Positions 15,806-25,575 of a stretch of DNA of 43,151 bases are shown in pieces (positions within the stretch are counted from its first letter, which is position 1; every line of letters begins with the position of its first letter). Origin of the DNA: Betaproteobacteria bacterium (GTDB taxonomy: Bacteria; Pseudomonadota; Gammaproteobacteria; Burkholderiales; Gallionellaceae); NCBI GenBank assembly GCA_020055845.1, contig JAGVIV010000005.1, positions 1 to 43,151 of the forward strand, given 5' to 3'. Under the pieces are notes generated by a model. The model saw only the letters and a list, made by a program, of their open reading frames with translations, made no database searches and was not told the origin of the DNA. A program made the position numbers and the translations under genes.

Positions 15806-16783
15806 TTACTTCAGCACTGCTTTGACGAAGCTGTCATCGATGGTGGCGGAGATCGCGACTGCCTTTTTGATCTGACCACTCTTCAACAGAATCTCATTGA
15901 TCACTTCACCGCTAACAAAATACGACTTGGTGTCTTTACCCTTGGTGAAGGGCTGTTTCATCTCGCTCGGCGGGATGTTGTAAACACCGTCCAGTTGCTC
16001 CAACACTTCCTTGCCGGACACGCCGATGGCCTTGCCGATGATCTCGGAAGCTTCTTTGGGATGTGCCTTCATGTAGGCCAGACCATCCAGATAGGCTTTC
16101 ACCACGCCGGTGATCTCTTTACCGTTCTTCTTGATGTGCTCTGCGTCGAACACCAGCACGTCGGCGATCAAACCCGGCGCTTCTTTCGAAGAATAGATCA
16201 CGTGGAATTTCTTGCCGCCTTCCAGCGCGAGGATCTGCGACACGTTCGGCTCATAGGTCACGCCTGCAGGAACGGCTTTGGACGCCATCGCCGAAGGAAT
16301 CGCTTCCGGTGTCATGTTGACCGGACTGATATCCTTATCCGTCATGCTGTTGATCTTGAGCGCATAGGAAATCAAAAAGTCGGAAGGAGACAAAGGTGCG
16401 TAGGCGACCTTCTTCCCTTTCAGGTCAGTGATCTTGTTGATGGACATATCCGCCAGCACTGCATCGCCACCGTTGGAATAATCGATGGGCATCACCACCT
16501 TGAGCGCTTGGCCTTGTGCAGCGGCACCAATCACCTGGTCGTAAGTCATCAACGCACCATCGACCGCTTTGCTCGAAACCGCAGAGGGCAGCATGGCCGG
16601 ATCGGAGAAAGTCTGCAACGTCACTTTCAGATTGTATTTCTTGTACATGTCCATACCGTCGGCCACATAGAACGGTGAGTAACCGATCCAAGTGGTCAAT
16701 GCGAGTTTAAACGGTGTTGCTGCGCAGGCAGAAAATGATGCCGTCAACAACGCGACGGTGGCGATGAGTTTCTTAATATCCAT
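15806..16783 (-). CDS. ABC transporter periplasmic binding protein (NMT1/TauA type)
   Basis: A 325-residue periplasmic substrate-binding protein. It has a signal peptide (about 1-21, ending ACA) followed by the TTWIGYSPFYVADGMDMYKK region typical of NMT1/SsuA/TauA-like proteins. AGGAGAG lies 7 nt before the ATG. The matching permease and ATPase genes are about 8 kb upstream in the same gene set (24715-26394). It has its own sigma-54 promoter at 16864-16879. Guanidine or a derivative is the likely ligand because of the riboswitch on the permease transcript; this is inference. Confidence 0.9.
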   Translation of the reverse strand: MDIKKLIATVALLTASFSACAATPFKLALTTWIGYSPFYVADGMDMYKKYNLKVTLQTFSDPAMLPSAVSSKAVDGALMTYDQVIGAAAQGQALKVVMPIDYSNGGDAVLADMSINKITDLKGKKVAYAPLSPSDFLISYALKINSMTDKDISPVNMTPEAIPSAMASKAVPAGVTYEPNVSQILALEGGKKFHVIYSSKEAPGLIADVLVFDAEHIKKNGKEITGVVKAYLDGLAYMKAHPKEASEIIGKAIGVSGKEVLEQLDGVYNIPPSEMKQPFTKGKDTKSYFVSGEVINEILLKSGQIKKAVAISATIDDSFVKAVLK

Positions 16784-16863
16784 CTTGGCACTCTCCTAAA
16801 ATTAAAGTTAACGAATCACTAATGAGGGTGGTGTTCGCCCTCTCTGTCTTTCCTACCTTTCGT

Positions 16864-16879
16864 AGCAGGTTGTATGCCA
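16864..16879 (-). promoter_or_regulatory. Putative sigma-54 promoter ahead of the binding-protein gene
   Basis: The minus-strand sequence TGGCATACAACCTGCT keeps TGGCA and GG-N10-GC spacing and the same CTGCT end as the promoters at 12211 and 26602. It lies 80 bp upstream of the binding-protein ATG, in the 207-bp gap after the TIM-barrel gene. A small hairpin (GAGGG/CCCTC, about 16825-16843) lies in the leader; no riboswitch is recognised there. Confidence 0.62.
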
Positions 16880-16942
16880 ACCATGCTGCGCGGCGTTCTG
16901 GCTTGTTTCACCGTTACAACCACTGCTTGATGCAGATACTTG

Positions 16943-16959
16943 TGCACCCGATTCGGGCA
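16943..16959. promoter_or_regulatory. NtrC-like site ahead of the binding-protein promoter
   Basis: TGCACCCGATTCGGGCA resembles the NtrC pattern GCACC-N5-GGTGC, with one changed base in the right arm. It lies 64 bp upstream of the sigma-54 -24 element at 16879. Confidence 0.5.
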
Positions 16960-16990
16960 TGCGAGATTGCATATGCACGATGTTGAACAT

Positions 16991-17851
16991 TCATGTTTTT
17001 TCCTCTTGCGCGATACGCGTGCGCCATTCTTGAAAATGCATGTGTTCCGTCCTAGCCACCCAAGCGTTGATCTCCCACAGATCAGCGACCGGTTGTTGCG
17101 TGAACGGCATCGTATGCAGATAACCATCCGGGCCGAATTCCGGTGTCATACTGGTAAATGCGCGGCCACTGTTATGCTGCACCCTCCAGATCGCTTCCCA
17201 ATAGCGCTGATGGGATGCCAGTGCAGCGGCGTATTCCGGCGCAGCCGGATGCGGCACCTGCGGTCCCTGGTCGTAACCGACACGGGCATGGATATGCTGC
17301 GCATGCTTGGCTACTTCCAACACCGCATCCCAGTCGTCGTCCAGTTGCCGTTCCAGCACCACCACCCAGTGGCTGAAATCGCAGGTGAGACGCAGTTCGG
17401 GCAGACGCTCCAGCACGGCCAGCGTGACCCACGGGTTGAACAGCGAGCGGCTACGATGTGTCTCAAAGCTGCACACGATGCCCATGCGTGCCGCGATCTC
17501 TTGCGCCTCGCCAAAAAAACGCACACTCTGTTGCAGTGACCACGCATCGCAGCCACCGATGATGGTCACCTGTTGCGGATGAAGCGCGCGCCCCAACTGC
17601 AACTGTCGTTCTACATCGGCGATGTGTTGCTCCACCGTGTCGTGACGACGCGGCACATAGTTGCCCGCCGTGACGATCTCTTGAATGTAGGCCAATTGAT
17701 GCGACTGCAAAACCGAATGGAGATCATCGCGCGGCAGCCTGTCGGCATTACCTTCGAGTCCGACGAACCCGGCTTCTACCGCCTGATCGCCTGCAGCAGC
17801 CAATGCACCGGTATGTCCCCACAATGTTTTGAACAATTGCAGTTCCATCAT
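16991..17851 (-). CDS. Xylose-isomerase-like TIM-barrel protein (sugar phosphate isomerase/epimerase family)
   Basis: About 286 residues from ATG 17851 (or ATG 17848 one codon later). Its start overlaps the allophanate hydrolase stop (ATGATG over TGA), so it is translationally coupled. Patterns of the AP-endonuclease-2/xylose isomerase barrel are visible: EAGFVGLEGNA near the N terminus, FETHRSRSLFNP in the middle, CDFSHW and HIHARVGYDQGPQVPHP further on, with His/Glu/Asp residues suited to metal binding. The frame continues upstream to 17932, but that part lies inside allophanate hydrolase and has no ribosome binding site. The role in guanidine metabolism is unknown. Confidence 0.78.
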   Translation of the reverse strand: MMELQLFKTLWGHTGALAAAGDQAVEAGFVGLEGNADRLPRDDLHSVLQSHQLAYIQEIVTAGNYVPRRHDTVEQHIADVERQLQLGRALHPQQVTIIGGCDAWSLQQSVRFFGEAQEIAARMGIVCSFETHRSRSLFNPWVTLAVLERLPELRLTCDFSHWVVVLERQLDDDWDAVLEVAKHAQHIHARVGYDQGPQVPHPAAPEYAAALASHQRYWEAIWRVQHNSGRAFTSMTPEFGPDGYLHTMPFTQQPVADLWEINAWVARTEHMHFQEWRTRIAQEEKT

Positions 17852-19614
17852 TTTTCCTTGCTTGCAAGGTACGCGCGCCAACCGCCGAAATGTGTGATGT
17901 CTTCGGCATCGGCAATCGCATACTGCTCGCACACGAAGCCCTGCACTTTTTCACCGCCCGCCAACATAATCGTGCCGATACCGAGCGGCGAGGGGATACC
18001 GGCAACAAAGGAGCCGAACTCCGTTGCTGCCATTTCCCACACTTCCACTTCGATGGCGCTGCCGCTCTCGCCTTGCTTCGCTCGCACCATGCCCGGCCGA
18101 TACGGAGGCCCTCCCGGCAGTGCATACAATTTGTAATCTGCTGAACTTTTGGTGCTGGCGACCAGGTGCGCGCCGCGCGAGGTGAGTTGATGATTGAGCG
18201 GTAAACCTTCGAGGTGTGCGCCGCACACGGCGACACGGATCCTGCCGGGTAGCAATGCCTGCACTGTAGGATTTTGCCCTCCATCGAGTAGCTTGCTCGC
18301 CAGATGCAACAAGGGCACATCCTGGTGCGCGGGGGCAAGCAGTGTGATACCGAATGGCAGTCCGTTACTTTGAAACCCGGCCGGAACCGCGACCGCTGCG
18401 CAATCCAACAAGTTCATGAAGTTGGTGTAGTAGCCCAGATTGGCGTTCAAGTGGATGGGGTCAGCCAGCATCTCGTCGATGCGATAGATCGTGCCTGCGG
18501 TCGGTGTGACCATGCAATCGATCTTGCCCCAGACCAAGGCGGCTTCTTTACGCAGCGCTTCCAGCTTGTACATACCATCGAAAGCATCGGCTGCGGAGAA
18601 TCGCTTCGCACCCGCAATGATCTCGCGCACCACCGGATGGATAGATTCAGGCCGCGCATCGAAGAATTCGCGGATCGCTGCGTAACGCTCAGCGACCCAA
18701 GGCCGTTCATACAACAAACGCGCTGCCTTTAAGAAGGGCAGAAAATCGATCTCGACCTTCTGACCACCGCTGTCTTGCATTGCCGCGACACTTTTTTGGA
18801 ACAGCGCGGCTGCTTCTGGATTACCGAAGAATTGCAATTGATCGGCGCGCGGCACACCAAAGCGAAAAGTCTTGGCTAGTCCAAAATCGAATCCATGCGT
18901 CAGCATCTGGCGTGAGTAGGCATCCTGTTCGTCGTAACCGGCTGCCACCGCCAACACGCTGTGAGCATCCGCCGTGTTGAGTGCAAAAAGGGAGACACAG
19001 TCCAGCGAACGGCACGCCGGGACGACACCGCGCGTGGAAAGCCAGCCACGCGTGGGTTTCACGCCAACCAGATTATTGAACGCAGCCGGTACACGACCGG
19101 AACCGGCAGTATCCGTACCCAAACTGAAGCTCACCTGTCCCAGTGCTACAGCCACCGCCGAACCGGAGCTGGAGCCACCGGAGATGTAATCCGGGTCATA
19201 GGCATTGCGGCACACACCATAGGGCGAACGTGTCCCGTTCAGCCCGGTGGCGAATTGATCGAGGTTGGTCTTGCCGATGGGGATCGCACCTGCATTGATG
19301 AGATTGCGCACGACGGTCGCGTGGTGCTGCGGATGATAGGCGTACTCGGCGCATCCCGCCGTGGTTGGCACTCCCGCCAAATCGATGTTGTCCTTGATCG
19401 CGAACGGGATGCCATACAAGGGCAGCGTAGCCGGGTCTTTATCCTGCAGCGCGGTCACGTATTTTTTGATCTCATCGAACGACAGACGATGTATCCAAAC
19501 ATGGTGGGTATCGTCACCAATATGCGCGAGGATATCCTGCACCACATCGAGAGGATGCAGCTCCCCCGCCAGATAGCGCCGACGCAGCGAGACAATATCA
19601 AGATCATATTTCAT
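17848..19614 (-). CDS. atzF: Allophanate hydrolase
   Basis: Hydrolyses allophanate to ammonia and CO2, the last step of guanidine (or urea carboxylase) breakdown. It has about 588 residues from ATG 19614. The amidase signature domain has Lys in AIKDNID, the cis-Ser and nucleophile region in GGSSSGSA and GTDTAGSGR. A C-terminal AtzF domain (about the last 130 residues, starting near the RIRVAVCGAHLEG stretch) completes it. A GTG at 19632 would add six residues and overlap the carboxylase stop by 11 nt; the ATG with GTGAG 6 nt upstream is preferred. It directly follows the carboxylase gene. Confidence 0.94.
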   Translation of the reverse strand: MKYDLDIVSLRRRYLAGELHPLDVVQDILAHIGDDTHHVWIHRLSFDEIKKYVTALQDKDPATLPLYGIPFAIKDNIDLAGVPTTAGCAEYAYHPQHHATVVRNLINAGAIPIGKTNLDQFATGLNGTRSPYGVCRNAYDPDYISGGSSSGSAVAVALGQVSFSLGTDTAGSGRVPAAFNNLVGVKPTRGWLSTRGVVPACRSLDCVSLFALNTADAHSVLAVAAGYDEQDAYSRQMLTHGFDFGLAKTFRFGVPRADQLQFFGNPEAAALFQKSVAAMQDSGGQKVEIDFLPFLKAARLLYERPWVAERYAAIREFFDARPESIHPVVREIIAGAKRFSAADAFDGMYKLEALRKEAALVWGKIDCMVTPTAGTIYRIDEMLADPIHLNANLGYYTNFMNLLDCAAVAVPAGFQSNGLPFGITLLAPAHQDVPLLHLASKLLDGGQNPTVQALLPGRIRVAVCGAHLEGLPLNHQLTSRGAHLVASTKSSADYKLYALPGGPPYRPGMVRAKQGESGSAIEVEVWEMAATEFGSFVAGIPSPLGIGTIMLAGGEKVQGFVCEQYAIADAEDITHFGGWRAYLASKEK

Positions 19615-19621
19615 GGCGCGC

Positions 19622-22600
19622 TCACTCTTCACTCTGAATGACCAGGATGTCCTGACCCGCCGCGACTTGGCCTCCCGTGCGGCAATTCAACTGCACGATC
19701 TCGCCGTCACACGGCGCAACCACGGCAATCTCCATCTTCATCGACTCGATCACCACCAGCGTATCGCCCGCTTTCACCTTGCTTCCAAGCTTGGCCGGAA
19801 TCGCCCACACATTGCCTGCCACATGGGCGGCGACGGCACGACTGCCCGGCGGCAGATCGAGTTCGCTGTCCACACCTGCTTCAGCCACGAGACTGTCGCT
19901 AGCGTATTCGGCCTGACCGTTGGCTTTCCACATCTCGCGCTCCGCAGCGAAGGCGGCGCGCTGTGTGTTGCGGAACGCGCTGATCTCTTTGTCGTTGGCT
20001 TCCAGATACCGGTTGTATTCCTTCAGGCTGAAGGTGGTTTCTTCGATCTTGAGTTGGAAGCGTCCGGCTACAAAGTCCTCGCGCATCTTGAGCAGTTCCT
20101 GCTCCGATACGGGGTAGAAGCGAATCTGGTCGAAGAAGCGCAGCAGCCACGGCTTGCCTTGCTCGAAATCTTGCGTCTGCTTGTAGCGGTTCCACATCTG
20201 CACGGTGCGCCCGACGAACTGATAACCACCGGGGCCTTCCATACCGTACACGCACATGTAAGCACCGCCGATGCCGACCGCATTTTCAGGCGTCCAGGTT
20301 CGCGCCGGGTTGTATTTGGTGGTGACCAAGCGGTGACGCGGATCGAGCGGCGTTGCTACCGGTGCACCGAGATAGACATCGCCCAGACCCAGCACCAGAT
20401 AACTTGCATCGAACACGATGCGTTTTACCTGTTCAATATCGGGAATGCCGTTAATGCGACGAATGAACTCGATGTTGCTCGGGCACCAGGGCGCATCCTT
20501 GCGCACCGACTGCATGTATTTCTCGATCGCCAGTTTTGTCGAAGGATCGTCCCATGACAGCGGCAGATGCACGATGCGTGTCGGCACTTCCATGTCCGCG
20601 ATGGAAGGCAGCTTCTTCTCCGCTTTGACGAGTTGCTTCACCAGTTCCGCGCGCGACAACACGCGACTATCAAAATGGATCTGCAAAGAACGGATTCCCG
20701 GGGTCAGGTCGAGGATGCCTTGCAACTTGCCTGCTTGCATCGCCTGCTCTACCCATTGCATCAGCGCATGCACACGGAATCGCAGATTGATGTCGAGTAC
20801 CAGCGGGCCGTATTCGACCAGCAGATTGCGATCTCCGGATTGGCGATATACCACCTGCACCTGCTCGCCCTTGGCGGGGATGCTATGCACGACGGGGCTA
20901 CCCATCTTCTTGGCGAGCGGGAACGCATCCCATTTTTTGGGCAAGCGCAATTGCGCGATGGTTCTATCCTGCAAAGCTTCCAGATAGTTGGCTTGCTCCA
21001 GGGACATGAAGTGGAAGCGCACCGTATCGCCCGGACGCAACTGGCCCATTTTCCACAACTCGGCATGAGCGATGGTCACCGGACATACGAAGCCGCCGAG
21101 ACTGGGGCCGTCCGGCCCGAGGATGACCGGCATGTCGCCGGTAAAGTCCACGGCACCGATAGCGTAAGCGTTGTCATGAATGTTGGACGGATGCAGTCCC
21201 GCCTCGCCGCCATCCTGGCGCGCCCATTCTGGCTTGGGACCGATCAGACGCACACCGGTACGGCTGGAGTTGTAGTGCACTTCCCAGTCGGTAGTGAAAA
21301 AGGTCGTAATGTCGGATGGCGTGAAGAAATCGGGTGCACCATGCGGGCCGTACAACACCCCAATCTCCCACTCCTTGCTGTAGCTCGGCACCAGCTTGGA
21401 TGGCAGCGTGCGCGGCACATACGCTTCAGATGCAACACCCAGATGCAGCACATCGCCGGTGCGCAAGGTGCGCCCACCGTGACCGCCAAACAGGCCCAGC
21501 GTGAAGGTCGACTTGCTACCCAGATAATCCGGCACATCGAAGCCGCCCGCAACGGAAAGATAAGTACGGCATCCGCCGCCCACCACCGCGCCCAGTCGCA
21601 GCACACTGCCCACCTTCACCGCATGACTGCGCCAGAACGTCAGCGGCTCGCCATCCAACTCGGCTTTCATCCCCGCGCCGGTCAAAGCGATGACGGTGTC
21701 CTTGTTGAATTTCAGCGTTGGCCCCGACACCGTCAGCTCCAGTCCGGCTGCATCTTCAGCATTGCCCACCAACTGATTGCACAGGCGGAACGCCAATGCA
21801 TCCATCGGACCCGACGGCGGCACACCAATGTTCCAGTAGCCGAGACGGCCGGGGTAATCCTGAATGCTGCTCTGCACGCCGGGCTCCAGAACATCGATGG
21901 TATGCGGCTGATAGTGGAAAGCGTTCAGGTAACGCGTGGTCTGGCGACCTTCGCTGAACACAGGATCGGCCACGATCTGGCGCAGATAATCGAGGTTGGT
22001 TTCGATACCGTCTACACGTGTCTCGGCCAGCACATCGCGCATCTTTTCTAGGGCGGCATCACGGTTCATCGCCTTGACGATAATCTTGGCGATCATGGGA
22101 TCGTAGTAGGGAGGCACTTCACTGCCGCGCTCCACCCAGGTTTCATTGCGTGCATTGCCGGAAAATTCGACGCCGCTCAGCACTCCGCTGGAGGGCTGGA
22201 AGTTCTTGTTCGGGTCTTCCGCGTACAGGCGCACTTGTATCGAAGCGCCTTTGGGTTTGATCTGCACTGCATCCAGGCCATGCAATTCGCCCGCTGCCTG
22301 CAATACCATCCATTCAACCAGGTCGACACCGGTGACTTCTTCGGTGACGCCGTGTTCGACTTGCAGACGTGTATTCACTTCGAGGAAATAGAATTCGCCG
22401 CTGAGTGCATCGAACACGAACTCCACCGTGCCTGCCGACTGGTAACCCACGGCTTTTCCCAAACGCACTGCAGTATCCAGCAGATGCTGCCGGACTTCCG
22501 GGGTGATGTTAGGTGCGGGTGTTTCTTCGATTACTTTCTGATTGCGGCGCTGCACCGAGCAGTCGCGCTCGCCCAGTGCGATCACCGCGCCCTTGCCGTC

Positions 22601-23242
22601 GCCGAACAATTGCACCTCGATGTGACGGGCATGTTCGACGTATTTTTCCAGATAGATGCCAGCGTCCTTGAAGTTGGCCCGGGCCAGACGCTCCACCGAC
22701 TGGAACGCCTCGTTCAATTCGTCCGCGCTCCAGCACAGACGCATGCCGATACCACCGCCACCGGCAGTGCTCTTGATCATCACCGGATAGCCGATGCGTG
22801 CTGCCTCGGCGTGCGCGTGACCGACATCGCTCAGCAGTCCGCTACCGGGCAGCAAGGGCACTCCGTTCTGTTCGGCAATTTCGCGCGCGGTGTGCTTGAG
22901 CCCGAAACGGCGCATCTGATCCGGTGTCGGGCCGATAAAGACCACGCCTGCTTGCGCACACTGTTCGGCAAAGCCGGCGTTCTCAGACAAGAAACCGTAG
23001 CCGGGATGGATAGCTTGTGCGCCGGTGCTCAGCGCGACTTCGAGGATGTGTTCGCCACGCAGGTAGCTGTCGGCCGCAGCGGCGGTGCCGATGCACACGG
23101 CTTCGTCTGCCATCTGTACATGCAAGGAGCGCGCATCGGCTTCCGAGTACACCGCCACCGAACGGACACCCATCTTGTTCAGGGTGCGGATGATGCGGCA
23201 TGCGATCGCACCACGATTAGCTATCAAGACTTTATCGAACAT
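19622..23242 (-). CDS. Biotin-dependent guanidine/urea carboxylase
   Basis: A 1206-residue biotin enzyme of the urea carboxylase type. It has a biotin carboxylase domain (about 1-450, with the ATP-grasp loop [11 protein letters not shown] and [14 protein letters not shown]), AHS2/KipA-like and AHS1/KipI-like carboxyltransferase domains (about 460-1010), and a C-terminal biotin carrier domain with biotinyl Lys1169 (ESMKMEI). Such proteins are usually annotated urea carboxylase (EC 6.3.4.6). Those behind a guanidine-I riboswitch and next to the DUF1989 pair have been shown in other bacteria to carboxylate guanidine. The riboswitch at 26451-26550 and the gene order point to guanidine here. AGGTG lies 7 nt before the ATG. 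No urease genes are in the window. Confidence 0.93.
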   Translation of the reverse strand: MFDKVLIANRGAIACRIIRTLNKMGVRSVAVYSEADARSLHVQMADEAVCIGTAAAADSYLRGEHILEVALSTGAQAIHPGYGFLSENAGFAEQCAQAGVVFIGPTPDQMRRFGLKHTAREIAEQNGVPLLPGSGLLSDVGHAHAEAARIGYPVMIKSTAGGGGIGMRLCWSADELNEAFQSVERLARANFKDAGIYLEKYVEHARHIEVQLFGDGKGAVIALGERDCSVQRRNQKVIEETPAPNITPEVRQHLLDTAVRLGKAVGYQSAGTVEFVFDALSGEFYFLEVNTRLQVEHGVTEEVTGVDLVEWMVLQAAGELHGLDAVQIKPKGASIQVRLYAEDPNKNFQPSSGVLSGVEFSGNARNETWVERGSEVPPYYDPMIAKIIVKAMNRDAALEKMRDVLAETRVDGIETNLDYLRQIVADPVFSEGRQTTRYLNAFHYQPHTIDVLEPGVQSSIQDYPGRLGYWNIGVPPSGPMDALAFRLCNQLVGNAEDAAGLELTVSGPTLKFNKDTVIALTGAGMKAELDGEPLTFWRSHAVKVGSVLRLGAVVGGGCRTYLSVAGGFDVPDYLGSKSTFTLGLFGGHGGRTLRTGDVLHLGVASEAYVPRTLPSKLVPSYSKEWEIGVLYGPHGAPDFFTPSDITTFFTTDWEVHYNSSRTGVRLIGPKPEWARQDGGEAGLHPSNIHDNAYAIGAVDFTGDMPVILGPDGPSLGGFVCPVTIAHAELWKMGQLRPGDTVRFHFMSLEQANYLEALQDRTIAQLRLPKKWDAFPLAKKMGSPVVHSIPAKGEQVQVVYRQSGDRNLLVEYGPLVLDINLRFRVHALMQWVEQAMQAGKLQGILDLTPGIRSLQIHFDSRVLSRAELVKQLVKAEKKLPSIADMEVPTRIVHLPLSWDDPSTKLAIEKYMQSVRKDAPWCPSNIEFIRRINGIPDIEQVKRIVFDASYLVLGLGDVYLGAPVATPLDPRHRLVTTKYNPARTWTPENAVGIGGAYMCVYGMEGPGGYQFVGRTVQMWNRYKQTQDFEQGKPWLLRFFDQIRFYPVSEQELLKMREDFVAGRFQLKIEETTFSLKEYNRYLEANDKEISAFRNTQRAAFAAEREMWKANGQAEYASDSLVAEAGVDSELDLPPGSRAVAAHVAGNVWAIPAKLGSKVKAGDTLVVIESMKMEIAVVAPCDGEIVQLNCRTGGQVAAGQDILVIQSEE

Positions 23243-23310
23243 GGTTCTTCACCTGTGTTGCAGGTCGTCCTGCGTATTTGTCATGCAACCGGTCGTCCGG
23301 CCACGCTGAA

Positions 23311-23961
23311 TTAATGAGTAAGCGCATCCCAGATCAACAGCTGCACCGGTGTCGGGTTGTAGGCGTTGCACGGGTTGTTCAGCTGCGGGCAGTTGGAGAT
23401 CAGCACGAACACATCCATCTCGGCGCGCATCTCCACATACTTGCCGGGCGCGGAGATGCCGTCGGCAAAGGTCAGTTCGCCCTGTGGTGTCACGGGCACG
23501 TTCATAAAGAAATTCACATTGGCGGTGAGGTCGCGCTTATCCATGCCGCAATCGCAATGGCCGAGTGCATGCAGAAAACTGTCGCGACAACTATGCATAA
23601 ATTTTTTATCGATGGCGTAGCGCACCGAGTTGCTCTCGGCTGCGCAGGCACCGCCCAAGGTGTCGTGACGACCACAGGTATCAGCAACAATCGTCATCAG
23701 TACATTGCCTTCGCTGGACAACAACTTGCTACCGGCGGTCAGGTAGATGTTGCCCTGTTCGCGGATGGTATCCACCGCGCTGTAGCGCTCTTCCGGATCA
23801 CGGGCGTTGTAGAACAAGGTGTCCACGGCCTGATTGCCTTCCAGATCGAGGATGCGGAATACCTGGCCGCGCTTCACTTCATGCAGCCAGGATTCGCCGG
23901 CGGGCAGCACCCGGTCGTAACTTGCCTGCTGCGGGGTCAATTTGCTTTCAATAATGCTCAT
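23311..23961 (-). CDS. DUF1989 protein, carboxyguanidine deiminase subunit (urea carboxylase-associated protein)
   Basis: A 216-residue protein of the pair once called urea carboxylase-associated proteins and later shown, in Pseudomonas, to be carboxyguanidine deiminase (CgdAB), which converts carboxyguanidine to allophanate and ammonia. This subunit keeps the candidate metal/catalytic residues Cys96 and His99 (DTCGRHDT), Cys106 and Cys125 (HSCRDSF). The aligned positions in the partner at 23976 lack the cysteines. It starts at ATG 23961 with GAGGAGAG just upstream and is followed 68 bp later by the carboxylase. Which of the two is CgdA and which CgdB is not assigned here. Confidence 0.9.
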   Translation of the reverse strand: MSIIESKLTPQQASYDRVLPAGESWLHEVKRGQVFRILDLEGNQAVDTLFYNARDPEERYSAVDTIREQGNIYLTAGSKLLSSEGNVLMTIVADTCGRHDTLGGACAAESNSVRYAIDKKFMHSCRDSFLHALGHCDCGMDKRDLTANVNFFMNVPVTPQGELTFADGISAPGKYVEMRAEMDVFVLISNCPQLNNPCNAYNPTPVQLLIWDALTH

Positions 23962-23975
23962 GATCTCTCCTCAGC

Positions 23976-24704
23976 TCAACGGAACAACAGTTCTGTGTTG
24001 TGGAAGCCGCGCACATTCTCGGGACGGAAATTGCGGCATTGGTCTTGTTCATCCGGCGTGCCGCAGTGCCATGCCTGCAGCAATACCGGCTTGGGGGCGT
24101 AGTCCGGATTCGGATCGAGCGGATGCTGGGTGGCGGACAGCAGCACCAGCACATTCATCTCGAAACGCAGTTCGACGTAGTTGCCTGCTTTGGAATGATC
24201 AATCTCGTAGTGCATGGCACCGGCATCGTCCGCGCTCACCTTGCTGAAAAAATTCACGTTGGGCACGATGTCGCGCTTGCCCAGCCCCCACTTGCCGAGC
24301 TCGATCAGCATGCTGTCGCGTGCGTTACGATGCATGGCGTTGCGTGCCTGCTGGTAAGTCGCCTTGCCGTATTTATTCTCGACCAGTGCGGCGTTGCTCA
24401 TGCCGCTGATGGTGTCGTGCCAGCCCACGCTGTCACCGATGACTGAAGCCAGCACGCGCCCCATGTCCGAATACAGCACGAAGCCAGTGGTGAGATGCGC
24501 GGTGTGCTGCGCCTTCAGCGTATCCGGCATGTTGTAACGTTCCAGCGTCTCTTCCTTGTTGTAGAACAACGCGGATAAATTGGCCCCGCCTTTCACATCG
24601 GTGATGCGCAATGCGGTGCCGCGCTTCATCTGAAAAGACCAATGCGCGCCGCCGGGAATGGTTTCTTCCCATAGAAGGTTGGTTTTAGATAAGGGTTCGC
24701 TCAT
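23976..24704 (-). CDS. DUF1989 protein, carboxyguanidine deiminase subunit (partner)
   Basis: A 242-residue paralogue of the preceding 216-residue subunit. The shared core includes DSVGWHDTISG (about 91-101), RDSM and NVNFFSKV. The Cys positions of the partner are replaced (Val93 and Ala128), which suggests a structural or substrate-shaping role in a heteromeric deiminase. The C terminus has an extra tail (about the last 25 residues, ending HNTELLFR). AGGAAA precedes ATG 24704. It lies 10 bp after the ATPase gene and 14 bp before the next DUF1989 gene. Confidence 0.9.
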   Translation of the reverse strand: MSEPLSKTNLLWEETIPGGAHWSFQMKRGTALRITDVKGGANLSALFYNKEETLERYNMPDTLKAQHTAHLTTGFVLYSDMGRVLASVIGDSVGWHDTISGMSNAALVENKYGKATYQQARNAMHRNARDSMLIELGKWGLGKRDIVPNVNFFSKVSADDAGAMHYEIDHSKAGNYVELRFEMNVLVLLSATQHPLDPNPDYAPKPVLLQAWHCGTPDEQDQCRNFRPENVRGFHNTELLFR

Positions 24705-24714
24705 GTTGTATTTC

Positions 24715-25569
24715 CTATTCCATGTCGTTTTGTTGCTGGGCTTGCCGGGTCATTTTTTCCAGCAGCTCATAATCGGTGCGCATGCCGGCGGTCTCGCGGA
24801 TGCGCGACAGAATTTCTTTTTTCTGTTGTAAAAATTCTGGCGCAAGTTTCATGTCCTGATCGCGCCGGGCGGGCAGATTGACCGGATAGATGCTGTCAAT
24901 TCGCCCAGGTCGCGGTGCCATCACGACGACCCGCTGGCCGAGATAGATTGCCTCTTCCACGTCGTGCGTGACGAATACGATGGTGGTCTTCTCCAGTTTT
25001 GACACATGCAGGATCAGGTCGTGCATCACTTCGCGGGTCTGTGCATCCAGTGCGCCGAACGGTTCGTCCATCAGCAGGATTTGCGGGCGAGGCAGCAAGG
25101 CCCGCGCAATCGCCACACGCTGTTGCATGCCGCCGGAAAGCTGGTTGGGATAAGCATCGCGCACATGAGTGAGTCCCATCAGATCAAGCAGAGCATCTGC
25201 CCGGCCGGATGCCCTTTCGACATCTGCGGAAGTAAGGTTTTCACGGCCCGCACGCAACAGGCGAGTGAATTTGATGTTGTCTATCACCGTCAACCAGGGG
25301 AACAGACTGTAGTGTTGGAACACCATGGCCCGGTCAACGCCGGGGCCGCTAATGGGCTGCCCCTCAATGCTGATACAGCCCGAGCTTAGTGTTTCCAATC
25401 CGCCGATACAGCGCAGCAAGGTGGATTTTCCGCACCCCGAAGCTCCGACAAAAGTCACGAACTCGTTATTGCCTATAGTCAGGTTTACATCCTGCAAGGC
25501 AACGATGTTGCGATTGCCATCGGCGAATATTTTGCCTGCCGCTTCAATATTGATTTTGCTATTCATCAT
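24715..25569 (-). CDS. ABC transporter ATP-binding protein (SsuB/TauB type)
   Basis: A 284-residue ATPase with Walker A GASGCGKST, the signature LSGGMQQRVAIARAL, Walker B ILLMDEPFGALDAQTRE and the switch histidine in FVTHDVEEA. Two adjacent ATGs (25569, 25566) are possible starts. It lies 6 bp after the permease gene and works with it and the binding protein at 15806-16783. The import of guanidine is inferred from the riboswitch at the head of the transcript. Confidence 0.94.
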   Translation of the reverse strand: MMNSKINIEAAGKIFADGNRNIVALQDVNLTIGNNEFVTFVGASGCGKSTLLRCIGGLETLSSGCISIEGQPISGPGVDRAMVFQHYSLFPWLTVIDNIKFTRLLRAGRENLTSADVERASGRADALLDLMGLTHVRDAYPNQLSGGMQQRVAIARALLPRPQILLMDEPFGALDAQTREVMHDLILHVSKLEKTTIVFVTHDVEEAIYLGQRVVVMAPRPGRIDSIYPVNLPARRDQDMKLAPEFLQQKKEILSRIRETAGMRTDYELLEKMTRQAQQQNDME

Positions 25570-25575
25570 TTCCGC

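Noticed and set aside
19622-23242. Reading the biotin enzyme simply as urea carboxylase for urea use
   Set aside because: The guanidine-I riboswitch and DUF1989 pair favour guanidine; urea activity is not excluded.
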